Assembly (NCBI GenBank): GCA_045587785.1
Contig: JAZNDA010000088.1
Coordinates: 1 to 23,671, forward strand
DNA length: 23,671 nt
Direction of reading: 5' to 3'
Origin: RGIG8775 sp045587785
Lineage (GTDB): Bacteria; Bacillota; Clostridia; Oscillospirales; CAG-272
In this document: piece after piece, positions 7,565 to 15,102 of the stretch
How the letters are laid out: the number at the start of each line of letters is the position of its first letter
How positions within the stretch are numbered: the first letter of the stretch is position 1
The notes under the pieces: model-generated
Databases searched by the model: none
What the model saw: only the letters and a program-made list of their open reading frames with translations
What the model was told of the DNA's origin: nothing
Program-made: the position numbers and the translations under genes

Positions 7565-8923
7565 TTAATTTCTGAGGCTGTGGATGGGTGCAGGGATTCT
7601 GCCGCCGCGTGCAATAAAGTCTTCCGAAGAATTCTTGTTGATCGGCATAATGGGTGCTGTGCCGAGAAGTCCGCCAAACTCGACCGTATCTCCCACTCCT
7701 TTGCCGTATGCGGGAATCAATCGCACTGCCGTTGTCTTATTGTTGATCACACCAATGGCAATTTCGTCAGCAATGATACCGCTGATGGTTGCCGCCGAGG
7801 TATCCCCCGGCACCGCGATCATATCAAGACCGACCGAGCAGACCGCCGTCATCGCCTCCAGCTTTTCAATGGAGAGCGAGCCACACTCTACCGCCGCGAT
7901 CATACCTGCATCCTCGGAAACGGGAATGAATGCACCCGAAAGACCGCCAACGTGTGAGGACGCCATCACGCCGCCCTTCTTGACCGCATCGTTCAGAAGC
8001 GCAAGTGCCGCCGTGGTTCCGTGCGTTCCGCAACGCTCAAGTCCCATGTTTTCAAGAATATGCGCCACGCTGTCCCCCTGCGCGGGCGTGGGAGCCAAGG
8101 AAAGGTCAACGATGCCGTAGGGGGTCTTGAGGCGATTGGATGCCTCATACGCAATCAGCTGACCGACGCGTGTGATCTTAAACGCGATCTTTTTGATGGT
8201 ATCGGCAAGCTCGCTAAAATCGCACATGCCCTTTTTCTTAATAGCCGCCGCAACGACCCCGGGTCCCGAAACGCCGACGTTGATCACGCAGTCGGGTTCG
8301 CCTATACCGTGTATAGCACCTGCCATAAAGGGGTTGTCCTCGGGAATATTGGAAAACACCACAAGCTTGGCACAGCCGATCGAGCCGTTGTCACGCGTCA
8401 GATACGCAGTCTCCTTGATGATCTCGCCCATGCGCTTGACGGCATCCATGTTGATACCTGCCTTTGTGGTAGCAACATTGACCGACGAGCAAACACACGA
8501 AGTGGTGGCGAGTGCCTCAGGGATAGCTTCTATCAAGTTGTGCGCGCCCACGGTCATTCCCTTTTGCACCAGCGCCCCAAAGCCGCCGATAAAGTTGATG
8601 CCAAGCTCGTCAGCCGCCCTTTGAAGTGCCTTTGCAAGACGAACGTAGCCATCGCTGGTGATGGCACCGCCTACAAGCGAAAGAGGCGTCACGGACACGC
8701 GCTTATTGACGATCGGGATACCGTACCCTGCCTCAAGCTCACGGCAAACGCTGACAAGATTTTTGGCGTTCTTTGTGATCTTATCATAAATTTTGGTCTC
8801 CAGACGTCCGATGTCATCACTGACACAGTCATAAAGAGAAATGCCCATCGTAACCGTACGAATGTCCAAATTCTCCTCACGTATCATATGTATGGTTTCA
8901 AGAATATCCGATGTATTGAGCAT
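7565..8923 (-). CDS. DUF711 / UPF0210 family protein (so-called PFL family protein)
   Basis: The 452-residue protein belongs to the DUF711 family, recognised from the start MLNTSDILETIHMIREENLDIRTV (residues 1-24), GFGALVQKGMT, TTSCVCSSVNVATT and SSHVGGLSGAFIPVSED. Family members are about 450 residues, so it is full length. The biochemical role is not known; the fold has been likened to that of pyruvate formate-lyase, but the protein here has no glycyl-radical motif. It starts 20 bases after the stop of the ACT-domain gene, and this pairing is conserved in many bacteria, so the ACT protein may sense a ligand for it. GAGGAATT just before the ATG is a modest ribosome binding site. Soluble; no signal peptide. 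Confidence 0.9.
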   Translation of the reverse strand: MLNTSDILETIHMIREENLDIRTVTMGISLYDCVSDDIGRLETKIYDKITKNAKNLVSVCRELEAGYGIPIVNKRVSVTPLSLVGGAITSDGYVRLAKALQRAADELGINFIGGFGALVQKGMTVGAHNLIEAIPEALATTSCVCSSVNVATTKAGINMDAVKRMGEIIKETAYLTRDNGSIGCAKLVVFSNIPEDNPFMAGAIHGIGEPDCVINVGVSGPGVVAAAIKKKGMCDFSELADTIKKIAFKITRVGQLIAYEASNRLKTPYGIVDLSLAPTPAQGDSVAHILENMGLERCGTHGTTAALALLNDAVKKGGVMASSHVGGLSGAFIPVSEDAGMIAAVECGSLSIEKLEAMTAVCSVGLDMIAVPGDTSAATISGIIADEIAIGVINNKTTAVRLIPAYGKGVGDTVEFGGLLGTAPIMPINKNSSEDFIARGGRIPAPIHSLRN

Positions 8924-8943
8924 AATTCCTCATATTTCCTTTC

Positions 8944-9213
8944 TCAGATGCGGTGCATGGAATTGAAAATATCCTCATGCATCGCATGAATTTCCAAGCC
9001 CTTGCTCTCGCCAAGCTTTTTCATGGTCTCGGCAAACGACGAAAACGGAACGTTCAGCTCCGAAATTTCCACCAGCATGATCATGGCGAAATACTCACGC
9101 ATAACGCTCTGGCTGATATCCACGATATTTCCTCCGAATTTTGCACACTCGGTGCTTACTGCGGCAATAATGCCCACAGAGTCCTTTCCGATTACTGTTA
9201 CTACTGCCTTCAT
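8944..9213 (-). CDS. ACT domain protein, UPF0237 family
   Basis: The 89-residue protein is a single ACT domain (VVTVIGKDSVGIIAAVS at the N-terminus, then DISQSVMREYFAMIMLVEIS), related to the glycine-cleavage regulator GcvR. ACT domains bind small ligands, usually amino acids. AGGAGGT lies 6 bases before the ATG. It is the first gene of a two-gene operon with the DUF711 gene, so a ligand-sensing role for that partner is likely but unproven. Confidence 0.9.
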   Translation of the reverse strand: MKAVVTVIGKDSVGIIAAVSTECAKFGGNIVDISQSVMREYFAMIMLVEISELNVPFSSFAETMKKLGESKGLEIHAMHEDIFNSMHRI

Positions 9214-9241
9214 ATCGTACCTCCTATTTTTATTCCGCTAT

Positions 9242-9270
9242 ATTATATCTTATTTTCTAAATAAAAGCAA
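9242..9270 (-). promoter_or_regulatory. Promoter of the ACT-DUF711 operon
   Basis: Reading the minus strand, TTGCTT (9265-9270), a 17-base spacer and TATAAT (9242-9247) precede the ACT gene by about 28 bases. The -35 box lies inside the downstream arm of the preceding terminator. Confidence 0.6.
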
Positions 9271-9294
9271 GCCCTTTTACAAAAGAACTTGCTT
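9265..9294 (-). terminator. Terminator of the TrpR-like regulator gene
   Basis: Reading the minus strand, a 13-bp stem with two G-U pairs (arms begin aagcaag and end cttgctt) and a 4-base loop is followed by TTATTT. It lies 17 bases after the stop codon. Confidence 0.8.
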
Positions 9295-9311
9295 GTGTCA
9301 CATACTTTTTA

Positions 9312-9599
9312 TCATTTAACGATTCGATCAAGAACCGTCTGATATCCGCCCTTTCCGTAAAGGTAACTGCGATTTACACGGCTAATGGTTGCCGTGCTTG
9401 CTCCCGTTTCCTCCGCGATCTTATTATAAACCGTTTGCTCGGACAGAAGCTTTGCTACGACCAAACGCTGCCCCAGATCCAAAATCTCCTTTGTTGTTAA
9501 CGCATCCTCCAAAAAAGCCCTACACTCATTCTCATCCCTCAAAGACAAAAGTGCCTTTATGAGAAGCTTGGAGCCATCACTGTTAAATATATCCGCCAC
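9312..9599 (-). CDS. TrpR-like DNA-binding protein, YerC/YecD family
   Basis: The 95-residue protein is an all-helical TrpR-superfamily regulator. The helix-turn-helix is residues about 55-77 (TVYNKIAEETGASTATISRV), and TKEILDLGQRLVVAKLL before it is the family's conserved dimer helix. The start is the GTG at 9599, chosen because GGGAGG lies 8 bases upstream and the family normally begins about 10 residues before this core; longer readings run through the promoter. It is a single gene, divergent from the permease and not near tryptophan genes, so its target cannot be told. The ligand, if any, is unknown. Confidence 0.9.
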   Translation of the reverse strand: MADIFNSDGSKLLIKALLSLRDENECRAFLEDALTTKEILDLGQRLVVAKLLSEQTVYNKIAEETGASTATISRVNRSYLYGKGGYQTVLDRIVK

Positions 9600-9635
9600 G
9601 GTATTTTCCTCCCTTTGACGTTTTAATTCTTTAAC

Positions 9636-9664
9636 ATGATACCACAACACCATAAAAAAGTCAA
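9636..9664 (-). promoter_or_regulatory. SigA-type promoter of the TrpR-like gene
   Basis: Reading the minus strand, TTGACT (9659-9664), a 17-base spacer and TATCAT (9636-9641). It stands back to back with the permease promoter, 22 bases away. Confidence 0.75.
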
Positions 9665-9686
9665 GAGCTTTGTAAATTTTTTCTGT

Positions 9687-9714
9687 TTGATTTTTTTCTC
9701 TCTTTTTGCATAAT
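9687..9714 (+). promoter_or_regulatory. Promoter of the YtvI-type permease gene
   Basis: TTGATT (9687-9692), a 16-base spacer and CATAAT (9709-9714) lie 25 bases before the start codon. Confidence 0.55.
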
Positions 9715-9739
9715 AATAAAAAGAAAGAGAGGTGTAAGC

Positions 9740-10846
9740 ATGAATGTGAAAATTGATTGGCAAAAGCTGGCTTCCATGCTTTTTTGTATCCTGATCGCCG
9801 CATTGGCTGTCTTTTTGATCGGGAAATACGTTTTGATAGCAATACTGCCCTTTTTGATCGCGTGGTCCACCGCTCTTTTGCTCCGTCCGCTCGCCAAGTA
9901 TTTTTCTGAAAAAAGTGGGATCGGGCAAAATCTTTGCGCCCTCTTTCTTCTCATTCTTCTTTTTATCTTGCTCGGATTACTGCTGGTTTTAACCGTCAAC
10001 CGTTTGCTTGCGGAATCGGGAAAACTGCTTGTCAGACTTTCGGCGGAAAGTGACAGGATAGGTGCCTATCTTAGCTCATTGATAGAACGACTTGAAGATC
10101 TCGGCACAAAAATCCCCATCCTGCACGAGCTTTCCCGTCTGAACGGGCTTGAGGCGCTGGGTGACTACATGGATACGTTGCTCACCGAGATGGCAAAGGG
10201 CTTGACGTCTGCTGTTACCACAAAGGTCCCCGGGCTGATCGCAGGATTTATCTCCTCAATTCCCTCCTTTCTTTTGTTTTTTGTCATCAGCGTTATTGCG
10301 TCTTTTTATTTTACACTTGATCTTGATACTATTCAGGGATTTTTCGTTTCGGTATTGCCAAAACCGATCTCCGCTCGGATCCCCGACTTCCAAAAAGGGC
10401 TCAAAAACTTTTTGTCAAGATATTTCAAGGCATATGCTCTCATTCTCTTTCTCACCTTCTGCGAGCTATACGTCGGCTTTTCGGTGCTTTCGCTTGAATA
10501 TTCCTTTTTGCTTGCGATTTTGATCTCCCTTGTGGACATTTTTCCCGTTCTCGGCGTTGGCACGGTCCTTCTCCCTTGGGCGGCGACCGCTCTGATCGGC
10601 GGCAACTATCATCTCGGGTTCGGGCTTGTCATCTTATGGGGGGCGGTTACCATTGTTCGTCAGATCATTGAACCCCGCATTGTCGGCGGAACGCTTGGGG
10701 TCCATCCTGTCCTTATGCTGATCGCCATGTATCTGGGCTTCCGCTTTTTTGGAATTCTCGGCATTTTACTCTCGCCCGCGGCGCTTATGCTGACACGCTT
10801 TACACTAAGAGAGCTTCATCATGACAAAAACGCGTCCTTTGATTGA
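9740..10846 (+). CDS. ytvI: AI-2E/PerM family membrane protein, probably sporulation protein YtvI
   Basis: The 368-residue protein has about eight hydrophobic segments: roughly residues 11-28, 30-48, 64-86, 166-194, 230-250, 254-282, 290-306 and 322-352. A long soluble loop (90-160) lies between the third and fourth. That layout and the motifs DIFPVLGVG (266-274) and IIEPRIVGG (309-317) define the AI-2E/PerM transporter family. In spore formers the closest relatives are YtvI sporulation proteins, whose transported substrate is unknown; with spo0A and sigG in the same window this is plausible. GAGAGGTG lies about 7 bases before the ATG. It is a single gene, divergent from the TrpR-like regulator. 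The YtvI assignment within the family is less certain than the family itself. Confidence 0.8.
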   Translation: MNVKIDWQKLASMLFCILIAALAVFLIGKYVLIAILPFLIAWSTALLLRPLAKYFSEKSGIGQNLCALFLLILLFILLGLLLVLTVNRLLAESGKLLVRLSAESDRIGAYLSSLIERLEDLGTKIPILHELSRLNGLEALGDYMDTLLTEMAKGLTSAVTTKVPGLIAGFISSIPSFLLFFVISVIASFYFTLDLDTIQGFFVSVLPKPISARIPDFQKGLKNFLSRYFKAYALILFLTFCELYVGFSVLSLEYSFLLAILISLVDIFPVLGVGTVLLPWAATALIGGNYHLGFGLVILWGAVTIVRQIIEPRIVGGTLGVHPVLMLIAMYLGFRFFGILGILLSPAALMLTRFTLRELHHDKNASFD

Positions 10847-10884
10847 CAATTTTACCATAAAATTACATTTTCAAAAAATTCCTC

Positions 10885-10913
10885 TTGATTTTTCCCCCGA
10901 AATGTTATATAAT
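10885..10913 (+). promoter_or_regulatory. SigA-type promoter of the 77-residue protein gene
   Basis: TTGATT (10885-10890), a 17-base spacer and TATAAT (10908-10913), 35 bases before the start codon. Confidence 0.8.
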
Positions 10914-10948
10914 AGAGTGAAAATGAAAATCAGAAAGGAAAAAAGAAT

Positions 10949-11182
10949 ATGAAAAAGATCATTTGCAAGGTCGAGTATGACACCGAAGTATCAACCATCG
11001 TGAAAAAAGTCACAGTCGGCGAGTTTGGCGACAGCAAGGGTTATGAGGAAACACTTTACATCACACCCTCTGAGCGCTATTTCATCTATGTCAACGGCGG
11101 TGCGGATTCTCTGTATCCCACCGAGGACATCAAGCGTCTTTCCAAAGCAAAAGCTGAGGAATGGCTCAAAGAACATAACTAA
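10949..11182 (+). CDS. Small conserved-looking protein of unknown function (77 residues)
   Basis: I do not recognise a named function. The protein is soluble and lysine/glutamate rich, with no signal peptide, cysteine cluster or membrane segment. It begins with beta-type residues (KKIICKVEYDTE), carries GYEETLYITPSERYFIY and a turn NGGADS, and ends with a helix (SKAKAEEWLKEHN). Similar small proteins with a YDTE start, an EETLY..YF motif and a C-terminal alpha helix occur in clostridia as hypothetical proteins, from memory. AGAAAGGA lies about 10 bases before the ATG, a near-consensus promoter precedes it, and a strong hairpin follows, so it is a real monocistronic gene. The fold suggests a small beta-sheet plus helix. 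Confidence 0.8.
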   Translation: MKKIICKVEYDTEVSTIVKKVTVGEFGDSKGYEETLYITPSERYFIYVNGGADSLYPTEDIKRLSKAKAEEWLKEHN

Positions 11183-11191
11183 GTCAGCAAG

Positions 11192-11221
11192 GGGGCTGTC
11201 GCAATCAACTGCGACAGCCCC
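11192..11221. terminator. GC-rich hairpin between convergent genes
   Basis: A perfect 12-bp stem (arm ggggctgtcgca, 11192-11203 with 11210-11221) has a 6-base loop. It lies 9 bases after the 77-residue gene and 19 bases beyond the end of the thioredoxin gene. Neither side has a proper T tract, so it may end transcripts only inefficiently or mainly protect their 3' ends. Confidence 0.65.
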
Positions 11222-11240
11222 TCATGCATTTTACCGTTCC

Positions 11241-11549
11241 TTATTTCAGCATTTCCAGAAGTTGTTCTTTCGGGCGGTACCCCACGCTTTGGGAGACCAC
11301 CTTGCCGTCCTTCATCAGAACCACGGTGGGAATACTCGATACACCAAACGCGGTGGCAAGCTCTCCCTCATCGTCGACGTTTACCTTTCCGACTTTAACA
11401 TCGCTTCTCTCCTTTGCGATCTCCTCGATCACAGGCGCAAGCATGCGGCACGGACCGCACCACGTTGCCCAAAAATCAATGAGAACAGGTTTGTCGGATT
11501 TCAGCACCTCGTCCTCAAAATTATTTTTTGTAATGATGATCTCAGCCAT
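11241..11549 (-). CDS. trxA: Thioredoxin
   Basis: The 102-residue protein is a classical thioredoxin. The active site is WCGPC (C31, C34) after DFWAT, and the cis-proline is P74 in SIPTVVL. The length matches the family. The start is chosen because AAGGAG lies 9 bases before the ATG at 11549. It begins 17 bases after the stop of the ferredoxin:thioredoxin reductase subunit, so it is the obvious electron acceptor of that enzyme and would pass electrons on to disulfide targets such as ribonucleotide reductase and peroxidases. Confidence 0.96.
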   Translation of the reverse strand: MAEIIITKNNFEDEVLKSDKPVLIDFWATWCGPCRMLAPVIEEIAKERSDVKVGKVNVDDEGELATAFGVSSIPTVVLMKDGKVVSQSVGYRPKEQLLEMLK

Positions 11550-11566
11550 TATTATACGCTCCTTTT

Positions 11567-11764
11567 TCAGTCTTTGGTTTTGTAGTACAGCATGCAGTGA
11601 CAAAAGCCCTCAAATTCAGGGTCGGCTATCTGTTCTCTGAACTGCTTACACATACACTTTGTATCTTCACTTTGTTCTCTCACGCACGGACAGTATCCGC
11701 CCGTACGCTTCAGCCCATCCTTGACGACGGCAACAATTTCCTTATCGGGATTCAGTTTAACCAT
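11567..11764 (-). CDS. Ferredoxin:thioredoxin reductase catalytic subunit, short form
   Basis: The 65-residue protein carries three CXC motifs: C25-P-C27, C37-M-C39 and C55-H-C57. By comparison with the spinach enzyme, C25, C37, C39 and C55 would hold the [4Fe-4S] cluster and C27 with C57 would form the redox-active disulfide. The enzyme passes electrons one at a time from ferredoxin to thioredoxin. The spacing is CPC-X9-CMC-X15-CHC, unlike the plant CPC-X16-CPC-X8-CHC, and the protein is only about half as long as plant catalytic subunits. AAGGAG lies 5 bases before the ATG. Thioredoxin follows 17 bases later in the same operon. No gene for a variable subunit is near. A weak -10 (TATAAT) lies upstream; whether uxaC (92 bases upstream) co-transcribes it is unclear. 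Confidence 0.88.
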   Translation of the reverse strand: MVKLNPDKEIVAVVKDGLKRTGGYCPCVREQSEDTKCMCKQFREQIADPEFEGFCHCMLYYKTKD

Positions 11765-11856
11765 TTCTTCTCCTTTTTTTCTGGGCTTATTATATGCAAG
11801 CTTTCTGTTATTTTTTCGGCGGCAGACAAATTTTTCGTCGTTTTTCCCTTATCGGA

Positions 11857-13281
11857 TCAGTCAGCCAATGCAAAGCCGAAATAATCCTTGGTGTTGTTAT
11901 AGCAGATATCAGCCACAAGCTGTGCCAAGCTATCCATGTTCGCGGGATACATGCCTTCCTCTACCCATTCGCCGATAATACGGCAAAGGATACGGCGGAA
12001 GTACTCGTGTCTCGGGTAAGACAGAAAACTGCGGGAGTCGGTCAGCATACCTAAGAAGTTGCCGAATGCGGAAAGATTTGCATACGACTTCATCTGTGCT
12101 ACCATACCGTCAAAGTTATCATTGAACCACCATGCAGAGCCCTGTGTTACGGTAGGCTTGCCCTTACCGTCACCAATGCAGAACGCGCCGCAAAGCGTGC
12201 CGATCGCGGCATTTTCCACGGGGTTGATCGAATAAATGACCGTTCTCGGAAGTCCGTCATTATCCTTCAGATAGTCAAGCATCTGTGCGATCTTAGCCGT
12301 AGACACCGCGCCGTTGATAATATCGTAGCCGGTATCAGGACCCAGCTTTGCAAACATTTCTCTGTTGGGGTTTCTCATAACACCGTAGTGAAGCTGCATG
12401 ACCCAACCCCGTTTCTTGTATTCTCTGCCAAAATAACGCATCATCTGAGACTTATACAGCACCAGCTCCTCGGGGGTGATATCCGCGCCGTCGCTGGCCA
12501 GTGCCTTCTTGAAGATCTCATTTGCGTGGAACGCATCGGGCTTGACAAAGTCAACCTGGTCATCCATGCCGTGGTCGGCAGTCAGACAGCCAAGCTCGGC
12601 AAAACGGTTCAGCGAAATACCATACGCTTTTTCAAGCGATTCAATATCGGTGATCTCAACACCCGTAGACTCACCAAGATGCTTGATATAGTCGGTAATT
12701 CCCTTTCTTTCAAGGTTCAGACCCTTATCGGGGCGGAACGCAGGAAGCACCTTTGTGCCAAAGCCGTTTTCGGCAAGCTGTTTATGATACTCAAGGGTAT
12801 CTGCAGGGTCATCGGTGGTGCAGACCAATACAACGCCGGAATCCTTGATCAGATTCTGCGCGCTCATCTCGGGAGCCCTTAATTTTTCGGCGGTAAGTGC
12901 CCAAATGGCATCACAGTTTTCCTCGCAGATCTCAAGGTCACAGTCAAAATATCTCTGCAGCTCAAGATGGCTCCAGTGATACATGGGGTTGCCGATCAGC
13001 TTGGGCATCACAGAGCAAAACGCCTTGAACCTGTCATAGTCCGAAGCATCACCCGTAATATACTTCTCATCCACGCCGCACGCGCGCATAGCTCTCCACT
13101 TATAGTGATCGCCGTACAGCCAAACCTCGGTAATATTGGTATAGCGCTTATCCTCGGCGATCTCCTTGGGCGAAAGATGGCAGTGATAGTCAATGATCGG
13201 AAGCTTTTCCGCATAGTTGTGATAAAGCACCTTTGCAGTCTCGGTAGACAAAAGAAAATCACAGTCCATAAACTTTTTCAT
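11857..13281 (-). CDS. uxaC: Uronate (glucuronate/galacturonate) isomerase
   Basis: The 474-residue amidohydrolase-superfamily enzyme converts D-glucuronate to D-fructuronate and D-galacturonate to D-tagaturonate, the first step of hexuronate breakdown. The metal-binding HXH is seen in DYHCHLSP (H33, H35), and family stretches include YGDHYKWRAMR, VCTTDDPADTL and SFLSYPRHEYFRR near the C-terminus. The length is normal. The start is set by AAGGAGG 9 bases before the ATG at 13281; a second Met follows four residues on. No other uronate gene (uxaA, uxaB, kdgK) is in the window. The 92 bases downstream of the stop show no clear terminator, so read-through into the reductase-thioredoxin genes is possible. 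Confidence 0.97.
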   Translation of the reverse strand: MKKFMDCDFLLSTETAKVLYHNYAEKLPIIDYHCHLSPKEIAEDKRYTNITEVWLYGDHYKWRAMRACGVDEKYITGDASDYDRFKAFCSVMPKLIGNPMYHWSHLELQRYFDCDLEICEENCDAIWALTAEKLRAPEMSAQNLIKDSGVVLVCTTDDPADTLEYHKQLAENGFGTKVLPAFRPDKGLNLERKGITDYIKHLGESTGVEITDIESLEKAYGISLNRFAELGCLTADHGMDDQVDFVKPDAFHANEIFKKALASDGADITPEELVLYKSQMMRYFGREYKKRGWVMQLHYGVMRNPNREMFAKLGPDTGYDIINGAVSTAKIAQMLDYLKDNDGLPRTVIYSINPVENAAIGTLCGAFCIGDGKGKPTVTQGSAWWFNDNFDGMVAQMKSYANLSAFGNFLGMLTDSRSFLSYPRHEYFRRILCRIIGEWVEEGMYPANMDSLAQLVADICYNNTKDYFGFALAD

Positions 13282-13327
13282 AAACTTGCTCCTCCTTATA
13301 TGGCACATAGCCTTACATTTCTACCAA

Positions 13328-13356
13328 ATTATAACATATATTTTTTCTGTTTGCAA
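13328..13356 (-). promoter_or_regulatory. SigA-type promoter of uxaC
   Basis: Reading the minus strand, TTGCAA (13351-13356), a 17-base spacer and TATAAT (13328-13333), with TG one base before the -10 box. It is divergent from the next promoter, 20 bases away. Confidence 0.8.
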
Positions 13357-13375
13357 CTGTTACAGCAAAAAATAC

Positions 13376-13404
13376 TTTACAAAAAACAAAATTTATGGTA
13401 CAAT
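13376..13404 (+). promoter_or_regulatory. SigA-type promoter of the MutS-like/Lrp/aminotransferase operon
   Basis: TTTACA (13376-13381), a 17-base spacer and TACAAT (13399-13404). The leader to the start codon is about 70 bases and shows no strong structure. Confidence 0.7.
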
Positions 13405-13480
13405 GTAAAATGTATCATAATAGAATGGGTAGAGATACTCGCAACACCCACAACACATCCCAAAAGGACGGAAATAAACC

Positions 13481-15085
13481 ATGCTTTTGAAAGATTTTTC
13501 TTTGATATACCCAACCAAGCAAGCCAGAGATGCACATTACAGCGGCAAGGACATCCCCGCCATTGACATGTTCACCTTAGAGGAGCTTGGCATGTCCGAG
13601 CTCATCTCGCTCAAAAACAGCGATCTTTCGGAATATTTTACCACCGACGACAACGTGATCCGTTACCGTCTTGAGGTCTTTGCCGATATGCTCGCCAACC
13701 CCTCCATTTCGAGTACGCTGAATTCCCTTATTCCCATTTTGGGGGATATTATGGAGCTCAGACGTCTGGAGGCAGACAGCGGAGATACCGCTTCTTATCT
13801 TGCCAGCATGACCGAAATTGAGCTGTATATTTCTTGCATCGATGTTTTGAACACAGGCTTTTCGGCTCTCAAGGACAATCTTAAAAGCCGTGCGTATAGG
13901 GCCTTTGCTGCGTGCATCGAGGAGCTTGCCGAAAGCGACTATTACAAGGAACTCAATCAAAAGCTGTCGGAGCTGACCGAGCGTGTGCGCGAGATCAAAA
14001 GCGTGACCATAGGTGTCAATCTGGATGCCCAGCTTCGCCCCAAAGAAGCGGGCGTGCTTTCCATCAATCCCGAAGCGTTCCGCTCGGGAGACGTGATCGA
14101 AAAAATCCTGCGTCTGAACTTCAAGGATGACCAATATACCTGTATTGCCAGCCTCGTTCCCTTTGGCAAAAAGCAAAACGAAAACCAAAAGACCGCGCTG
14201 GCACTCGCCTTTAACTCGGCGATCAACGAGGTATATAAATCCTCGCTTCATTCATGGAAAAAAATCGTCAGAAGCTACGTGCTTGACAATACGGATTTTC
14301 TTCTGGACCTGCTTTTAGAGATCGAATTTGTTGTAAAAGGCACGGCGGCACTTGAACGCCTCAGTGCCAAGGGCTGTGCGCTTTGTCTGCCAAACATTCG
14401 TCCCATGGAGGAATGTGCCTTTGATGCCAAAGGTCTTTATAACCCCAGCGTGGCACTCAAGATCGACGGTGAGGCGGTGGACAATGACCTCATCTTTGAT
14501 GAAAAAGCAAGGATCTATGTGTTGACGGGTCCCAACCGCGGCGGCAAATCGGTGATCACCTGCGCACTCGGTTTGGCACAAGCCATGCTGCAGCTTGGTA
14601 TGTTTCTTCCTGCAAAGAGTGCCGAGATCAGTCCCGTGGATGCCATCTGCACTCACTTCCCGACAGGCGCGGATGACACCATTGATAAGGGACGTCTGGG
14701 CGAAGAATGTGCGCGTCTTGACGAGATCCTTCACACTATCACAAACAAAAGCCTTGTTCTTTTGGATGAGTCACTTTCATCTACAGGCTCCTTTGAAGCC
14801 TCCTATATTGCCGCCGAGGTATTGGGCGGTCTTAGCGTCATCGGATGCCGCTGTCTGTTTTCCACACATCTTCACGAGCTTGCCGCCGAGATCGATCATA
14901 TCAATGCCCGCGCCGTCAAGGATGGCGGCACCCCCATCGATACGCTTGTGGCAGGCATGGAGCAAGGACGGCGATCCTTCAAGATTCTGCGGCAAAAACC
15001 CGACGGCAAAAGCTATGCACGCGACATTGCCAATCGCTACGGACTTTCCTATGAAACCATTATCCAAAATCACAAACAAAATTGA
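13481..15085 (+). CDS. MutS-like ATPase without mismatch-recognition domain
   Basis: The 534-residue protein ends in a MutS-type ABC ATPase. Walker A is GPNRGGKS (350-357), Walker B is LVLLDES (425-431), and STHLHEL (461-467) holds the switch histidine. ADDTIDKGRLGEECARL (397-413) resembles the MutS signature region. Residues about 50-330 are helical and match the lever/clamp region, but the N-terminal mismatch-binding domain with its Phe-X-Glu motif is absent. No Smr nuclease domain of MutS2 is present either. It is therefore a stand-alone MutS core-ATPase protein; mismatch repair proper is unlikely. AAAGGAC lies about 11 bases before the ATG. It is the first gene of an operon with an Lrp-type regulator (17 bases on) and an aminotransferase. 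Function unknown. Confidence 0.85.
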   Translation: MLLKDFSLIYPTKQARDAHYSGKDIPAIDMFTLEELGMSELISLKNSDLSEYFTTDDNVIRYRLEVFADMLANPSISSTLNSLIPILGDIMELRRLEADSGDTASYLASMTEIELYISCIDVLNTGFSALKDNLKSRAYRAFAACIEELAESDYYKELNQKLSELTERVREIKSVTIGVNLDAQLRPKEAGVLSINPEAFRSGDVIEKILRLNFKDDQYTCIASLVPFGKKQNENQKTALALAFNSAINEVYKSSLHSWKKIVRSYVLDNTDFLLDLLLEIEFVVKGTAALERLSAKGCALCLPNIRPMEECAFDAKGLYNPSVALKIDGEAVDNDLIFDEKARIYVLTGPNRGGKSVITCALGLAQAMLQLGMFLPAKSAEISPVDAICTHFPTGADDTIDKGRLGEECARLDEILHTITNKSLVLLDESLSSTGSFEASYIAAEVLGGLSVIGCRCLFSTHLHELAAEIDHINARAVKDGGTPIDTLVAGMEQGRRSFKILRQKPDGKSYARDIANRYGLSYETIIQNHKQN

Positions 15086-15102
15086 GAAAGGATATAATTT
15101 TC

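Noticed and set aside
8021..8989. Long plus-strand open frame opposite the DUF711 gene
   Set aside because: No ribosome binding site or family features; the minus-strand product is a well-known family.
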